Assembly (NCBI GenBank): GCA_029204225.1
Contig: CM055095.1
Location: 21,805,252-21,869,251 of the forward strand
Source of the DNA: Diphasiastrum complanatum
Lineage: Eukaryota > Streptophyta > Lycopodiopsida > Lycopodiales > Lycopodiaceae
DNA: 64,000 bases
Reading direction: 5' to 3'
The position numbers and the translations under genes were made by a program. This document shows, piece by piece, positions 1-10,514 of the stretch (position 1 is the stretch's first letter; each line of letters starts with the position of its first letter). The notes under the pieces are model-generated. The model saw nothing but the letters and a program-made list of their open reading frames with translations, ran no database searches and had not been told where the DNA came from.

Positions 1-111
1 ATATGACAGAGAACATCCTGGAAAAGATCAGGGCCATGAAAGTAGATATGAAAGATATTATTGAAAGGGGTTGAACCATTAACCATTCTAGAAGACATTT
101 GGTGGGGAAAA

Positions 112-1404
112 TTATCTTGCTTCCATCTCCTTGCTCTGTAAGTTTCGAGCCACTGCCATAGAAGACTCCCAGTTTTGGAAAATGACTAATAACCTTGCAA
201 GTTTCACAGCAACATCTTTCATCTCTGGTCGATCATTCGGATCAGGTTCCACGCAAGCCTTAGCCAGAAGAACCACTTCATAAGCTGATTTTAGAGGGTA
301 AGAATCTTTCAACAATGAATCTATCCACAACCTCAGATTCCTAGTCCACTGATTATCAGCAGCAAGTGCTCTTGCCATTTCAGGAAGAGACATATTACTG
401 TAAAGGCCCCCCGTTAGGTTATATTTGACAGTGGCAGGATCTTTCCCAGTAAGAAGCTCCAGCAAGATAACTCCAAAAGAGAAAACGTCGAGTTTTTTTG
501 TTATCAAGCTGCTAGACAGATATTCCGGAGACATGTATCCAGGGGTTCCCGTTAAGCGGATACTATGTGATCGTGTCAGATTTCTTTCTTGTCCTTGCTG
601 TCCATCTGCTTCGCTCTCTTCGTGAATGGGCTCATCAGAAGCTCTCCAATCAATTTCGCCTGTCAACTGGGGAATTCCAAACTTGGCAATCTTTGCATGG
701 AGTTCGCTATCGATAATAATATTACTGCTCTTGATGTATTTGTGTATAAAGTCTCCGAAGGTGTAGTCGTGAAGATACTCAAGACCCTGAGCCAACTCCA
801 TAGCTACTTGCAACCTCTTTACCCAGGAATCTAATACAGTAAACCCCGGTGTTCTGCTGTTCCGCAGACACTCTCGTAAATTTATACCCTCAGCATACTC
901 GTACACAAGATATAGATGCTCGCCTTCACTGAAACAGGCCCCAAAAAGCTTCACAACAGATGCATGATGCACACTGCATAACATCTTTAGCTTCCGTAGA
1001 AAGTTGCCAACAAACCCTCGTTTCTGAAGAACAATGAAGACATCCCTGTTCCTGACCGTGGCTCTAAAAGATGACGATCCGATCTTTTTCGAAGGGTTAA
1101 AATTACTTGTAGCTCTACTAAGTTCCTTGTATTTGAAGACCATGACTCCATCAGACACCATCTCTTTCACACCGGTCAGGGATGAGCCGCCGCTGCTGCT
1201 GGAATATTTAGAAGCCTTCGAAAACTGGCTTGAAGACGTTGCATTTCCAGAGCTAGTGCTAGTGCCTGTGCCCGAGGTCAAGCTGGCGTCTCTACTGTCT
1301 TCTGAGGTAGTTTTCCCGAAGCTCGACCATATTTGCACGCGCTTCACAGACTTACGCCTAGTCAAACACATGTTGAAAAATATATTGCTAAGACTTCTTT
1401 CCAT
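112..1404 (-). CDS. LYK-type receptor-like cytoplasmic pseudokinase
   Basis: One uninterrupted 430-residue frame ending in TAA. Residues 32-73 are Ser/Thr-rich; the kinase fold runs from about 88 to 412. The nucleotide loop is poor (IGSSSFRATV, 108-117). The VAIK lysine is replaced (VFIVL, about 122-126), HRD is HKY (221-223) and DFG is KFG (241-243). Structural landmarks remain: GTPGYMSPEY (286-295), DVFSFGVILLELLTG (306-320) and DRPEM (391-395). The C-lobe most resembles LysM receptor kinases, but no LysM domain, signal peptide or membrane span is encoded, so the protein should be cytosolic or membrane-associated through the MC at residues 12-13. From family knowledge, such domains act as scaffolds or allosteric partners rather than enzymes. 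Met12 is an alternative start. The fold is intact while all catalytic residues are gone, which argues for a retained pseudokinase rather than random decay. The exact subfamily is inferred. Confidence 0.8.
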   Translation of the reverse strand: MERSLSNIFFNMCLTRRKSVKRVQIWSSFGKTTSEDSRDASLTSGTGTSTSSGNATSSSQFSKASKYSSSSGGSSLTGVKEMVSDGVMVFKYKELSRATSNFNPSKKIGSSSFRATVRNRDVFIVLQKRGFVGNFLRKLKMLCSVHHASVVKLFGACFSEGEHLYLVYEYAEGINLRECLRNSRTPGFTVLDSWVKRLQVAMELAQGLEYLHDYTFGDFIHKYIKSSNIIIDSELHAKIAKFGIPQLTGEIDWRASDEPIHEESEADGQQGQERNLTRSHSIRLTGTPGYMSPEYLSSSLITKKLDVFSFGVILLELLTGKDPATVKYNLTGGLYSNMSLPEMARALAADNQWTRNLRLWIDSLLKDSYPLKSAYEVVLLAKACVEPDPNDRPEMKDVAVKLARLLVIFQNWESSMAVARNLQSKEMEAR

Positions 1405-2596
1405 ATACTGTTTGTTTTCAAGCTCCTTACATTCTCACTATGGACGCTTCTGGCATTACATCTTAAGTTGAAGATTAAGGAAATATATCTTAGTCTGCCA
1501 TTTCTATGCATGCTTTAAAGCATCAAGACGGCCATCTTTCTGATGCGAATCTATTATCTTTGGGGACTTCGGAAAGCGAGATCGAACAGGAGGCAGACGG
1601 AGCCACACAAAGTAAAAGCATTACTAGAAGACCCTGATAATGTAACGTGATATATCGCAGGCCAATCTTATCAAAAACGAACCAGCGCAGAATACGCGAT
1701 CGAGAAAGTGCTAGTTTTGCAAAGGGAGCAGAATTTGAAACGCATCAGGCTAGTTTAAGCAATCTGGCTTTTCTTCGAGAAAATCAACAGACAGTAAAGC
1801 ACGTTTGACAGAAGTGCAAGCAGGGCAAAATACTACAGAGTTTGTGATAGATAGAAAAAAGCATACCCGAATGCCTTGAACATCATCAGCTCTAGCAGGC
1901 AAGAACCAGAAAACGAGTCTCCATAGATACTAGTATATTCGAAAATGCAGCGTACAGCGCATATAATAGCCGTGATTATGCTTCATTCATTCCGCAGAAA
2001 GAACCGCGAAAAGTGCAACAAAAATTCCAAAACCAGTAAAATCTTGTAGGTATGCTTCTTTTGTGTTGAGGTCCAGACAACAAAGGACAAACACAGACTA
2101 GGCCAAAACCGAGAATCACGAAATCCAATGAAAAAGACGACAACAACAACAACAACAGTATCAAACACAATTCAAATAGATCTTTTCCAGGTCCAAAGCA
2201 AACAGCACAAGACACTGGTCAGATTTCACATATAATCAAGATATTTTACAGATTATTCTTATCAACTGTTAACAAACTGCGTTTCGGTAACTCCAGCGCA
2301 TCTCCAATCCATCCTTCCTTCCTTCCTTCTTTTTCCTTGCTCTTGTATTTTTGCTCCCTTCCATTTACTTTCTTCGTATCTGCTCCTCTTTACCGCCTTC
2401 CATAACAGGCAGCTTCGTTACATCAAAGAACAAAAGAATCAAAGAAATGACGATCAAAGCATAAAACTGACGAGCTTGTCAAGCAAGTATGGCCGTGTCT
2501 CGTACGTTAATGGCACGCGGTAATTTATATCTCGCCACCGTTAGATTTCATCATCGACGTTCAGATTTTGACACGTCACCAAGCGTCATCGCCAAA
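1405..2596. other. 5' flank of the pseudokinase gene, no gene seen
   Basis: No coding region is supported here. The stretch contains a pyrimidine-rich tract (about 2308-2350, CCTTCC repeats) that reads as a GGAAGG purine run on the minus strand, as is common in plant 5' leaders. Promoter or untranslated leader is inferred from position only. Confidence 0.4.
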
Positions 2597-2630
2597 GATA
2601 AGTGTCCAAGTGGCATTCGTGCCACGTGGC
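2597..2630. promoter_or_regulatory. I-box (GATAAG) plus palindromic G-box (GCCACGTGGC)
   Basis: GATAAG lies at 2597-2602 and the perfect 10-bp palindrome GCCACGTGGC at 2621-2630. This spacing is typical of the I-box/G-box module of light-regulated plant promoters, where G-boxes are bound by bZIP and bHLH (PIF-type) factors. It lies about 1.2 kb upstream of the pseudokinase start. A TATA-like AAATATAC at about 2653-2660 suggests it could instead drive a rightward transcript, but no gene is seen there. The motif is certain; the function is inferred. Confidence 0.5.
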
Positions 2631-2659
2631 AAAATCTCCCCTAGGGGGTGGAAAATATA

Positions 2660-3563
2660 CCGTGCCCTTAAGGCCCTCAGGTAGCGCAGAAGAAAGAGAG
2701 CAAGGGTCAAGGACGTCGTCACAGTCTTCCTCAGTCGCCAAAGGAAGTAATAAGTCGGTAAGACATGTCACATGTACCCTCCAGAGGGGCCCACTTTAGA
2801 GTTGACATGTGTAAAGTGGAACCGCGGGGCTCGGTAAAATTAGGGCATCTTTTCACGTAACCCGCTCACCCGAGAATGACATCGTGGGTCGTCATCTTCT
2901 ACTAGCAAGATTTGGTTTTTGACTCGGCACTCCTCATCCACACATTCAAGACTTCTTTCTCTCCATCCTCACTATACCCAATCATGTCTGTGAGCACAAA
3001 GGGTCATGGGGCCCAATCCCAATGTCAAGATTCACAATGTTGAGGTTACCATCAAGTAAAGCATTCACTTTGAAACCTCGATGATAAATTGCACTATAAT
3101 AAAGCAATGTGACAACATATCAACTGCATTCTAAGGGTGGTTTCATACTGCATTTGTATAGCAAGTCCAAAATTTAAAATAGAGTCCTTCAATTGGTTTG
3201 GGGAGGAAAATTGGGTTTTTCCCCAATCGCTTAGCTTGAGTTGCAACCATGTGGCAAATGCGAGGTGGCATGGGACCCATGCCAAGTAGGGGCAACTCAA
3301 GCCCGTTTCCTGGGCCTGGGGACATTGCTCGACATGTTGAGTCAAGGGACAACTTAACAGAAATGGACCAATCAAATAGTAGGCATTCAAACTGGTCAAT
3401 CATATTGAGACTCTTCATTTGGCACTTCTTATCCAAGTTTGAAAAGGGGGGTGGGGTGTATCTTGCCCATCAACTCAAGTGCCAAAATTCAAAAACTTGG
3501 TGGCAAGTCAAAGGGCCACCCAAAAGAACTTGCCCAGTTTTGAAATCACCCTAAGAAAGCAAG
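2660..3563. other. Intergenic or unclassified repeat-like DNA
   Basis: No protein similarity is recognised. Short overlapping frames on both strands have no domain or codon pattern. The region runs directly into the start of an LTR at 3564, so the right part may be the internal region of that element. Confidence 0.3.
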
Positions 3564-4209
3564 TGTTATGTCCATGTCCTGTATATAGGATTCGGCATAA
3601 TCCCACACTTGGATATCCGGTACTCCAGTGTACGAGATTATTGGTTACGCCACGTCATTCCAGATTAGGCCAATAATGTAATTAATAACCTTATGAGGGC
3701 CTAGGTGTTCTAATTGGACCTGTGGAGCTTTTTGTTGGAGGGTTTGCGGATATCAAAACAACCCTAACCCTAGTTGGAAGTTAATCAGTGAGAGGGATTT
3801 GGCACCCTGCGTGTGTAAGTACAACCTGATGATCACATAGTTATTTGATTAATTAGAAGGTAATAAAAGGACTTTAGGCCTTTTTGTGGAACTTTTAATG
3901 TCGCAAGGCCTAATAGTCAAGTTAGTGAATAAAAAGGGCTCCTCCCAAAATTTGAATTTCAAATAATAAGGGAGGTGGAGATTGGCCAATAGGATTTGAG
4001 GCCAAAGCCCTAAAATTCACTATATATAGTGGTGGTTTCAAGTTATTTGTACACTTCACTCTTCATTTCAATACCAACAGGTTGAGCCTCTTATGGAATG
4101 GATATGAAATGTCCTTGCTCTTCTTCTCCCTTCCTCCATCTCTAATGTTTTCTTTGGATTTGCTAATTGTTGGATTTGATGTTTATTGGAGTTTATCTTT
4201 ATTATATTC

Positions 4210-4247
<38 letters not shown>

Positions 4248-4269
4248 CACACACACACACGCGCGTGCG

Positions 4270-4344
<75 letters not shown>

Positions 4345-4872
4345 TAAGATCTATCATTGCTTGAATAGTGTTAATTGCTAGTGTTAATGAATCGTAGTGT
4401 TAATGGTTAGTGTTAGATGTGGATCATAAGCATGTGCTTGATTATGAACTATGCTATTGCTTTCATGGGAATGAATCTCCGCGTGACAACAAGTTAATCA
4501 TCTTCATCTCATTGATGCTTGTGTGCTTGGATTTAGAGTTGAAGGTGGATAGGAAATACCCACTACACATTTGCATGGTGATTGACAGCTTTTGTGCAAG
4601 AATGGGAGGTCAAATGCTTTTGATAGGATTGGAAAATATTCTCTAGCTTTTGTAGAGTATATAACCTATTGAAACTCGTCCTACTCACTCCAATTTCCTA
4701 TTTCCAAGAGCTAGGATCTTCTCCTCTCTTGCATTCAATCACCATGGCTTGGGGGTGACGTGATTAGGGATTTGATTATATGTATCTGTTGATTGGGTGG
4801 TTTAGCTCCAGAGGTGTCCTTTTGGTTGCATGCAACAGGATTTAGGTAGATCTTCACTTGGCGATCCTTACA
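3564..4872 (+). mobile_element. Long terminal repeat (TGTTATG family, copy 1)
   Basis: Starts TGTTATGTCC and ends in CA just before a primer-binding site. Its first 150 bp align with 33394 onward, and its last part (GGCTTGGGGGTGA) also matches that copy, so this is a repeated LTR family. At about 1.3 kb it is long, partly because a compound microsatellite sits inside it. No target duplication or second LTR was found, so it is the left end of an incomplete element. Confidence 0.65.
4212..4344. repeat. Compound (TG)n(CG)n(CA)n-(GA)n microsatellite
   Basis: Alternating TG runs into CG, then CA, then CGTGCG and a long GA tract. The TG-CG-CA part is self-complementary and alternates purine and pyrimidine, so it could fold as a hairpin or adopt Z-DNA. 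Confidence 0.95.
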
Positions 4873-4873
4873 A

Positions 4874-4885
4874 TGGTATCAGAGC
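4874..4885 (+). other. Primer-binding site, initiator Met-tRNA type
   Basis: TGGTATCAGAGC one base after the LTR end; this is the standard plant LTR-retrotransposon primer site complementary to the 3' end of initiator Met-tRNA. Confidence 0.8.
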
Positions 4886-4991
4886 AAGGCTTTGCATCGA
4901 TCAAAAGGTGTAATCTTATGTACAAAAAATGTCATTGACCTAAAAGCTCCTCAAGATCCTACTTACAAGACAAAACAATAGAGAACACACT

Positions 4992-5088
4992 ATGGAGAAA
5001 CTACCCAACCAAGTAGAAGCAACCGATCAATCTCCAGAAGCTTCACCCCCAAGCCAAGAATTAGGAAGAATGAGAGTAGAGAGAAGTT
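4992..5088 (+). pseudogene. Start of a retrotransposon gag, truncated
   Basis: An ATG after the primer site opens a frame beginning MEKLPNQVEATDQSPEASPP. The same start, in reverse complement, is found at about 33867-33914, so it belongs to the repeated element and is not chance. The frame is cut at about 5088, where a CACTA fragment on the opposite strand begins. Confidence 0.55.
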
Positions 5089-5560
5089 ATAGTTGCTTGG
5101 GTAATACTATGCACAATATACACTTTTTCCAGTACATTGAAAATCGATTGATTGACAACAAATGAACATAGATATCTTGAAGACATAGAAGAAATGTACT
5201 TGCTCACATTGTTGAGAAAAACAAATGTATCGCTTTGATCTGTCCAAAGCTTGGTAGAGTCAGTGGCAAAATAACCACTCTCATCTTTCCTGACAGTTGC
5301 ATTGGGACCATTGCAAATAACTTTGAACCATTTGACATCAAATATGAAAAAGCTTACTTGTCTAAATCCAACTTCGACGATGTCATTGATTGTCCCACAA
5401 TAATCAAGTTGAGAAGAGAACAAATTGGTGTCCGTCATGCTTGCTCGACTCTCTTGGGTAAAATTTGCCATGACTCCACGATTGTACGTGTTTCTATTTT
5501 TGTCAATGTGCTCCGTACGAAAGTGTCATCCATGCGTCCACAGTGCATTGTATTTTTTGT
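5085..5560 (-). pseudogene. CACTA (En/Spm) transposon relic with DUF4216-like domain
   Basis: On the minus strand the conceptual protein shows, in order, an EHIDKNRNTYNRGVM segment, DYCGTINDIVEV and FDVKWFKV, then a Tyr/Phe-rich strand. This is the pattern of DUF4216, a domain next to the transposase in plant CACTA elements (compare family signatures 'TQNSGV', 'YYGVL..IIEL', 'FKCDWFD'). There is a frame change at about 5470 and an upstream stop. No CACTA termini or other transposase parts lie nearby, so this is an isolated fragment. Identification rests on recalled family patterns. Confidence 0.6.
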
Positions 5561-5891
5561 ACTGAACGAAATGGAATTTAATGTGTTAGGGATACAACAA
5601 ACATATACAAAATTGCACATATTAATTAACATGTGAATGTTGATCATCATAGCTTACATGTAAATCGCACCCCCTTGCATATTCTCGCTCTCTCTCTCTC
5701 TCTGTTACTTCCTGGTTGTTTGCTTAGGCTTCTCTATGGGCATCACGCAGCCAATCAAGCGTCAGGTCCTTGGGTAGAAGGGCGAGGTCAGGTGGATATG
5801 GTTGTCTTCTATGCCCTCTCTTGAAAGTGGCTTGAGCGGTTTGTCTACGAGCCTTGGCCTCTTCGACACATCTTAGAAACAAATCTGTACT

Positions 5892-6332
5892 TTTATTGAT
5901 AAAGTACGTCTATCAATTGGGGTGGTAATCAGTGGAGGTCGGAACATACCTCGAAATATGTGGATCTATTTAAGGCAATACACCATATCTTATTCTGAGG
6001 TCCATTCTGACTTCTTCTCATACATTTTTTACAATTCATAAACAGATTATATGCTAGATTGTTACCAGCTCATAAATGCTAGATTATATACCTCTGCTCA
6101 TAAATTTATCTCCTATTTTTTATTGTAGATACACGTTTTTGTAGTGTAAGAATACATTCAGTTTTATTTTACATTAGGATTATATAAAAATGTATCTACA
6201 TTTATTGATGAATCTGTTGATAATGGGTGGGGGTTCAGAGGAGGTCGGAATAGACCTCGAAATATGTGGATCTATTTAAGGCAGTATACCATCTCTTATT
6301 CTGAGGTTCATTCCAACATCTGCTCCTACATG
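5892..6332 (+). repeat. Pair of ~110-140 bp direct repeats
   Basis: Segments at 5892-6030 and 6200-6332 are clearly alike, sharing TACCTCGAAATATG-like and GTGGATCTATTTAAGGCA runs and the following TCTTATTCTGAGG. They are separated by about 170 bp of AT-rich sequence. They could be the two ends of a small non-autonomous element or a local duplication; no inverted termini were seen. Confidence 0.7.
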
Positions 6333-7363
6333 CTTTGAGAGGGAGCTGAAGAAACAGAGTGTTTCTGATTACAAAGCCTTGCTAGCTTTCAGCCCTTCAC
6401 CTGACAAAGATGTTCGTGAACTCGAACATCTGGAGACACAAAACATGAAGAGTTTCGCGAACACGAAAGTCAACGGAACGAAGACGAACAGTTCGCGAAC
6501 ACGAAGGATCCACAAACGAGATTCCTTTGCGGTCCAGCAAGAGAGAAAGGTAGACGAGGTAAACGAAACCAATGGTGGAAACGAAACTCGTTCTGTCCTT
6601 GCGCTCCAAGGAGTACCACCAGAGATCATGCAAGTACCCAAAAGTACAGAGATCTGACCTGATGGCATGACGCCAGCAGATACTTCCTAGGTCATGGCTA
6701 ATCTGCCACTCTTGTAATTCTCTGATTAGTTGTAGATGTATAATCACTCTAATCTTAGGTTTACATAGAGAGATTGTACTTACTGGATAATACTTGACAT
6801 ATATCAAAACAAGATACACAGAGAGTAACTAAGAGAAGAGACACTGAAGAAGTTTGATGCAAGTAAGCAATCAAGACGAACAAAGACAGAAGCTCCGTCT
6901 GTGTGCGAGAAGATAATTCTGTCTAGGATCAGAAGATCCAATTGTCTACTAGTGAAGCGAGACTACTACTCATGAGAGAACCGTGCTTCTCTCACGCCAA
7001 CGCACTGCGTGGATTCGCATGCAGTGCCCTAAAGAAATCAGAGAAAATCAATATAGATTATTTTCTAGTTGTGTCTGATCTTGGATGTTGAATGCTTATG
7101 CTGTTTATTTTATATGTTTGAGTTTTTTTGTTCCCTTTGGATTCCGCACCTTGGTTGAAATTAAGTCGAATGATGTATTAATTTTATGAACGTAGATTAG
7201 TAATAACTAGCTACGCTTTGGAGGATTGTAGGAGTGTTTCACCTGGCAGTGCCCAGCGAACGCATCTGAACTCCATCCGAATCTTGAAAGAGAGTCGCGA
7301 CTGTTTTGTGAATTTTTCTCCTCACGATTCTCATCAATCGTATCAGAGCATCTCACGATTCTC

Positions 7364-7368
<5 letters not shown>
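6333..7368 (+). other. LTR-like non-coding stretch, weakly supported
   Basis: Contains a CTCATGAGAGAACC...CTCTCACGCCAACGC stretch (about 6970-7010) resembling, in opposite sense, the CATGAGAGAGGTGTTCTCTTC part of the copia LTRs at 39.1 and 42.7 kb. No coding region is supported; a 92-codon frame at 6379-6657 has no recognisable domain. Confidence 0.25.

Positions 7369-7440
<72 letters not shown>
7369..7440. repeat. (GA)36 microsatellite
   Basis: Uninterrupted GA dinucleotides, 72 bp. Confidence 0.97.
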
Positions 7441-7442
<2 letters not shown>

Positions 7443-8508
7443 ACCAACACTCCCAATTCTAGGAAGGTGTGTAGCACTTGTTTTCTTTCGTTAAAGACGT
7501 GGTTTGATAAGTTTCACAAGAAAGCCCAAATGCTGTAGGGAGGGAGCATGTGGTGACATTCTGGAATAGGATATAACCGTATAGATCGGGAGTTTCGATT
7601 AGCACTCTACTATGTTCTTTCTTTTCTTTCTCCTCGTGTGTGTTTAGGTTCTAGAGTTTAGGGTGTGTGTGTGCGTGTGCATGTGTGATGTCATTCATTT
7701 ATGTTTCATGATTACCAGTTCATGCTACCCTAATTCGTAGTATCTTGATTTATGTTTCATGCTTACTAGTTCATGTTACTCTGATTTGTAGGATCTTAAT
7801 TGATTCATGTGTGTGCATGCGTGGTTCCCGTATCATAGTCTGAGCTATAATTATAGGTATTGAGTCAAAGTTATGAGGGCAATACCAACATATAAATCAA
7901 TATTCCATCCATGATTAAACACAAATCATAACCCTAACAATATTGGTGAACACACAAATCCATTGAGGATGCAAAAGGGGCTAATTGGCTCCGCAATTGA
8001 GTTGTCTGTGCCGATTGAGTATCTCACTTAAGAATGACGACACCAGAGAATGGTGTGTTATGTGTTGACGTTCTTGAACCTCATGGTTCACCACATCAAA
8101 ATGAGAAAAGTGTGTCTGCTACTTCAAACTCAATAACTCTAAAAGGTTGTATGAGTTTCATTTGGATTCAAACAAGTCTCCACATATAACCACGAGTTCG
8201 AAGTAGCAGCATCATTTTCTCTCTTCGATGCTACGAACTGTCAGACTCGAGGACTGGCAAAGGCCTACACATCATGTTCCTCTTTGGTCTCTTCATAGAA
8301 GAGACACCCCCTCGTAATGTACGAGTCACTTGTGGGGCCAGTGAGCCTCTTATTGATGTCTAATCCTCAATGTGATCATTGCTGTTTGAAGTTGAAATGG
8401 TCGTGAATGGACAATACATATGTGTTGATATTGACTTTGTAGCTATGAGTCAATATACATAAAAGTTTTGGCATCTGTTTCACAATACTCTACATTTCTA
8501 GCCCACGG

Positions 8509-8511
<3 letters not shown>
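7441..8511. other. Non-coding stretch between GA tracts
   Basis: No coding region or known repeat domain recognised; AT-rich with short TG runs near 7660-7690. Confidence 0.35.

Positions 8512-8591
<80 letters not shown>
8512..8591. repeat. (GA)40 microsatellite
   Basis: Uninterrupted GA dinucleotides, about 80 bp, followed by a T10 run. Confidence 0.97.
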
Positions 8592-8593
<2 letters not shown>

Positions 8594-8673
8594 ATAATGT
8601 TTTTTTTTTTACTATTTTTGAGACTCTCATTGGTTGTCTGCAGTATTTATCTCTCTTATTTCGTTGCACCCAT

Positions 8674-10257
8674 TATGTCGGATGGTGGATCCCCTAGTCA
8701 GAGGTCAGGCCATAGTTGCGGGTCATCCCGTCTTTCCTCTATGAGCAAGAGTGATCTCATTAGCTACCTTGATCAGTTGTCTTCCTCGCAGCATGATAGG
8801 GACAACGATTGAGAGTTCGACGCAAGGCTTGTAGCTCTTCTCAATTGGTTGAGTACACATCATCGACCGAGGAGATTTAGTCTACTCCTCGTGTAGACCA
8901 GTCACATGTTTCCCTTCCCGTGAGGGTCACTCTGACGAGGTTCGCACCCCCACCCATGGCGCTACTGCTAGTGCTTCCTCCCGACACTCTCGGGAGAGGA
9001 GGAAGAGCCGCTTCGGTGTCTCTTGTTGTGGAGGATGTGGTGATGACCCTGATCTCCCCGATGTGGTCATGAGCTGGCACATCTGCGTAGCACATATCAT
9101 TGTGGGGAGTCCCTACTTTGAGAGACACTGACCTAGGAGGCAACTTATACGTCACACGATACTGCGACTCCTGCATCCGTCACACCTCAGATTCCCGACA
9201 CGCCCACTTTTACTCTTCACATTTTCCCTCCCTCTGGACCCACTGCCACTGAGTTCTGTCCTCTCAACTATACTCCGTGGGGTCACGTTTCACCATGAGA
9301 CTTTCAGCCCACTCCCCTCCCCTCCGGTCCCCTCCTATCTATTCTCCCATCCCGATGCTCCCCATTGGCTATTCTCCTCTCCGTACCCCCCCCCCCCAGT
9401 ACACTACGTACACCCCACAACATGAGTATTCTCCCATCAGCAGGGCATCTCCCATACATGAGGCCACCCCCCGCAGACACTCCCAGGGCCACATCTCCCA
9501 TACCGGAGGCCACCCCCGCAGACACTCCCATGGCCACATCGCCACCAGTTGTCATCCCATCGTCGTATGACATAGACATGGATGGTCACATCATTGAGAA
9601 TAACCGTGGTAAGAGGGTCATCTCGCGCATGAGGGAGCTCATGTATATCCTCTTTCCCAGAGACATTTTTCATGACTGGTGCGATGTCAGCAATGCACAA
9701 GGATGATTGGAAATTTGCAAAGAAAGAATTTCGAGAAAATCCAGATCGTTTCAAGCAACAAAGAGAGGTAGCTAAGAAGCGAATGGAGACGGCAGGGCCC
9801 TCGCACCTGGGTAGTGGTGGCCAAGGTTCTTTTCATGCCCATTTTGTAAGTCTCCCCACCCATAGGTTGAATTTGATATTGTCGTAATTCATTTTTATTT
9901 TTATTTTTTTCTTTAAATTAAATTACAATTACCGATTTGTCGGTTCATATAGAAATCTGTCGTAAAGCGGTCTCCCACAAAAGAGGAGTACAAGTATGCA
10001 TATTCCAACAACTTGCAATCATTACTCGAATTATTGGAGAGAAAGGAGTGAGAATTGACTGGGATGGATATTCTAAGGTATGTATTATGGTCTCAACATA
10101 TATTTTGACTTCACCACATTCATTTGGTCAGACAATCTAACAGCGTCACTTAAAAAATTTACACATCTTCGTTGCATGCAGGTATCGCAGTCCCAGTCTC
10201 ATGCATCGCAGTCGAGGATCTCGTTTCGAGGCATACTTCATGGTGTATACCGAGGTT
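8674..10257 (+). pseudogene. CACTA/En-Spm ORF1-like (TNPA-type) relic, spliced
   Basis: Begins at MSDGGSPSQRSG, a Ser-rich start. A Pro/Ala/Thr-rich part (about 9400-9560) carries a 15-residue repeat of the type SPIPEATPADTP. Then come NNRGKRVISRMRELM, a DWKFAKKEF block and QQREVAKKRMETAGPSHLGSGG, which fit the plant Transposase_24 (Ptta/En/Spm) pattern of a basic block followed by a Gly/Ser/His motif. A canonical donor GTAAGT at 9846 pairs with an acceptor at 9952, giving KSVVKRSPTKEEYKYAYSNN downstream; a second donor is at 10078 and an acceptor at 10181. Several frame changes and stops show it is decayed. The DUF4216 relic at 5.1-5.6 kb on the other strand may come from a related element. 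Confidence 0.5.
9447..9538 (+). repeat. Two-copy 45/46-bp tandem repeat, Pro-rich coding
   Basis: Copies start at 9447 and 9493 (ATCTCCCATAC...GCAGACACTCCCA). The first carries one extra C, giving a one-base phase difference between copies. Confidence 0.8.
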
Positions 10258-10514
10258 TGTGATCTGTTTTCAAAAAATAAAAAAATAAAAAAACAAAAGA
10301 ACAAAAACAAAAACTTCATACAAGCCTCGGTACCCTACAAGTTCATGGATCGATGATATACTATCATACGGTATGCATCTTTTTCTCTTTTGCACTGCTC
10401 TCTTAACACTCTACTCTCATGATGATGGTGCTTTGATAGCCTTCAGCTATTGTTTATGATTTGCTCATCACACGAAAGTGTAAAGAAGTTTAAGTAGGTA
10501 TAAGAGGTATGGAA

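Noticed and set aside
3762-3772. CCCTAACCCTA, telomere-like
   Set aside because: Less than two units; far too short for an interstitial telomere.
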